From: Clostridia bacterium
GTDB lineage: Bacteria > Bacillota > Clostridia > Oscillospirales > CAG-272
Assembly: GCA_024404655.1 (NCBI GenBank)
Contig: JAKSPR010000211.1
Location: forward strand, 1 to 5,227
Direction of reading: 5' to 3'
DNA: 5,227 nt
Positions within the stretch are counted from its first letter, which is position 1. Every line of letters begins with the position of its first letter. The notes beneath the pieces were generated by a model that did not search any database, had not been told where the DNA came from, and saw only the letters and a list, made by a program, of their open reading frames with translations. Shown here piece by piece: positions 5,157 to 5,227 of this stretch. The position numbers and the translations under genes were made by a program.

Positions 5157-5227
5157 ATGGAAAACAAACTTCTCAAAGTCGCTATCGTCGGTGTCGGCGG
5201 TATGGGCGGAAACCACTTCAACATCTA
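5157..5227 (+). CDS. Oxidoreductase of the Gfo/Idh/MocA type, N-terminus only (cut by window edge)
   Basis: Only 23 full codons are visible. After a short polar start the protein reads KVAIVGVGGMGGNHF (residues 7-21), a Rossmann-fold first strand and glycine-rich loop (GVGGMG) typical of NAD(P)-binding dehydrogenases. The GMGGNHF form is what I expect from Gfo/Idh/MocA sugar dehydrogenases. The start is well supported by a strong ribosome binding site and a consensus promoter. It differs from the left oxidoreductase loop (GIGGIAQG), so the two are not copies of one gene. Family assignment is likely but rests on a short stretch; another Rossmann dehydrogenase is possible. Confidence 0.75.
   Translation, partial: MENKLLKVAIVGVGGMGGNHFNI

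Overview
The window looks like a chromosomal segment of a medium-GC Firmicute, most likely a gut-type Clostridia. The evidence is strong AAAGGAAAGGA-type Shine-Dalgarno sites, sigmaA promoters close to consensus, a VanR-like response regulator, and a sensor kinase whose H-box (SHDIKTPLTSI) and C-terminal (ERFVRGD...EGSGLGLAIAKSL) wording I associate with clostridial kinases. The assignment rests on style of sequence only; no rRNA or other marker gene is present. No mobile element, CRISPR array, tRNA or rRNA was seen.

Layout, left to right. (1) 1-653, minus strand: the N-terminal 217 residues of a Gfo/Idh/MocA-family NAD(P)-dependent sugar or polyol oxidoreductase, cut by the window edge. (2) 654-860: a compact divergent control region with a leader hairpin, a minus-strand promoter (-35 749-754, -10 726-731), a plus-strand promoter (-35 799-804, -10 822-827), and a perfect 8+8 bp inverted repeat lying exactly between the two -35 boxes. 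(3) 861-4144, plus strand: a two-component system. It comprises a 238-aa OmpR/PhoB-type response regulator and, through an ATGA overlap, an 856-aa sensor histidine kinase with six predicted membrane segments and a roughly 330-residue extracytoplasmic domain that contains a very acidic low-complexity stretch. (4) 4131-4266: a promoter that begins inside the end of the kinase gene, followed by an untranslated leader with a strong GC-rich hairpin. (5) 4267-5064, plus strand: a 265-aa alpha/beta-hydrolase, probably a carbohydrate (acetyl/feruloyl-type) esterase. (6) 5065-5156: a consensus promoter TTGACA-N17-TATAAT with an imperfect palindrome over its -35 box. (7) 5157-5227, plus strand: the first 23 codons of a second Gfo/Idh/MocA-type oxidoreductase.

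How the genes may work together (inference): esterases of this type and Gfo/Idh/MocA enzymes are commonly found in carbohydrate-use loci, where the esterase removes acyl groups from plant sugars and the dehydrogenases modify released sugars or polyols. The two-component system sits between them and shares a divergent control region with the left oxidoreductase, so it could be a local sensor for sugar availability or for an envelope cue. Each metabolic gene has its own recognisable promoter, however, so a regulatory link is not proven. The most distinctive items are the large acidic sensor domain of the kinase with its non-canonical ATP-binding G1 region, the inverted repeat between the divergent promoters, and the structured leader of the esterase gene. 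I see no convincing wholly new system; the genes themselves belong to familiar families.
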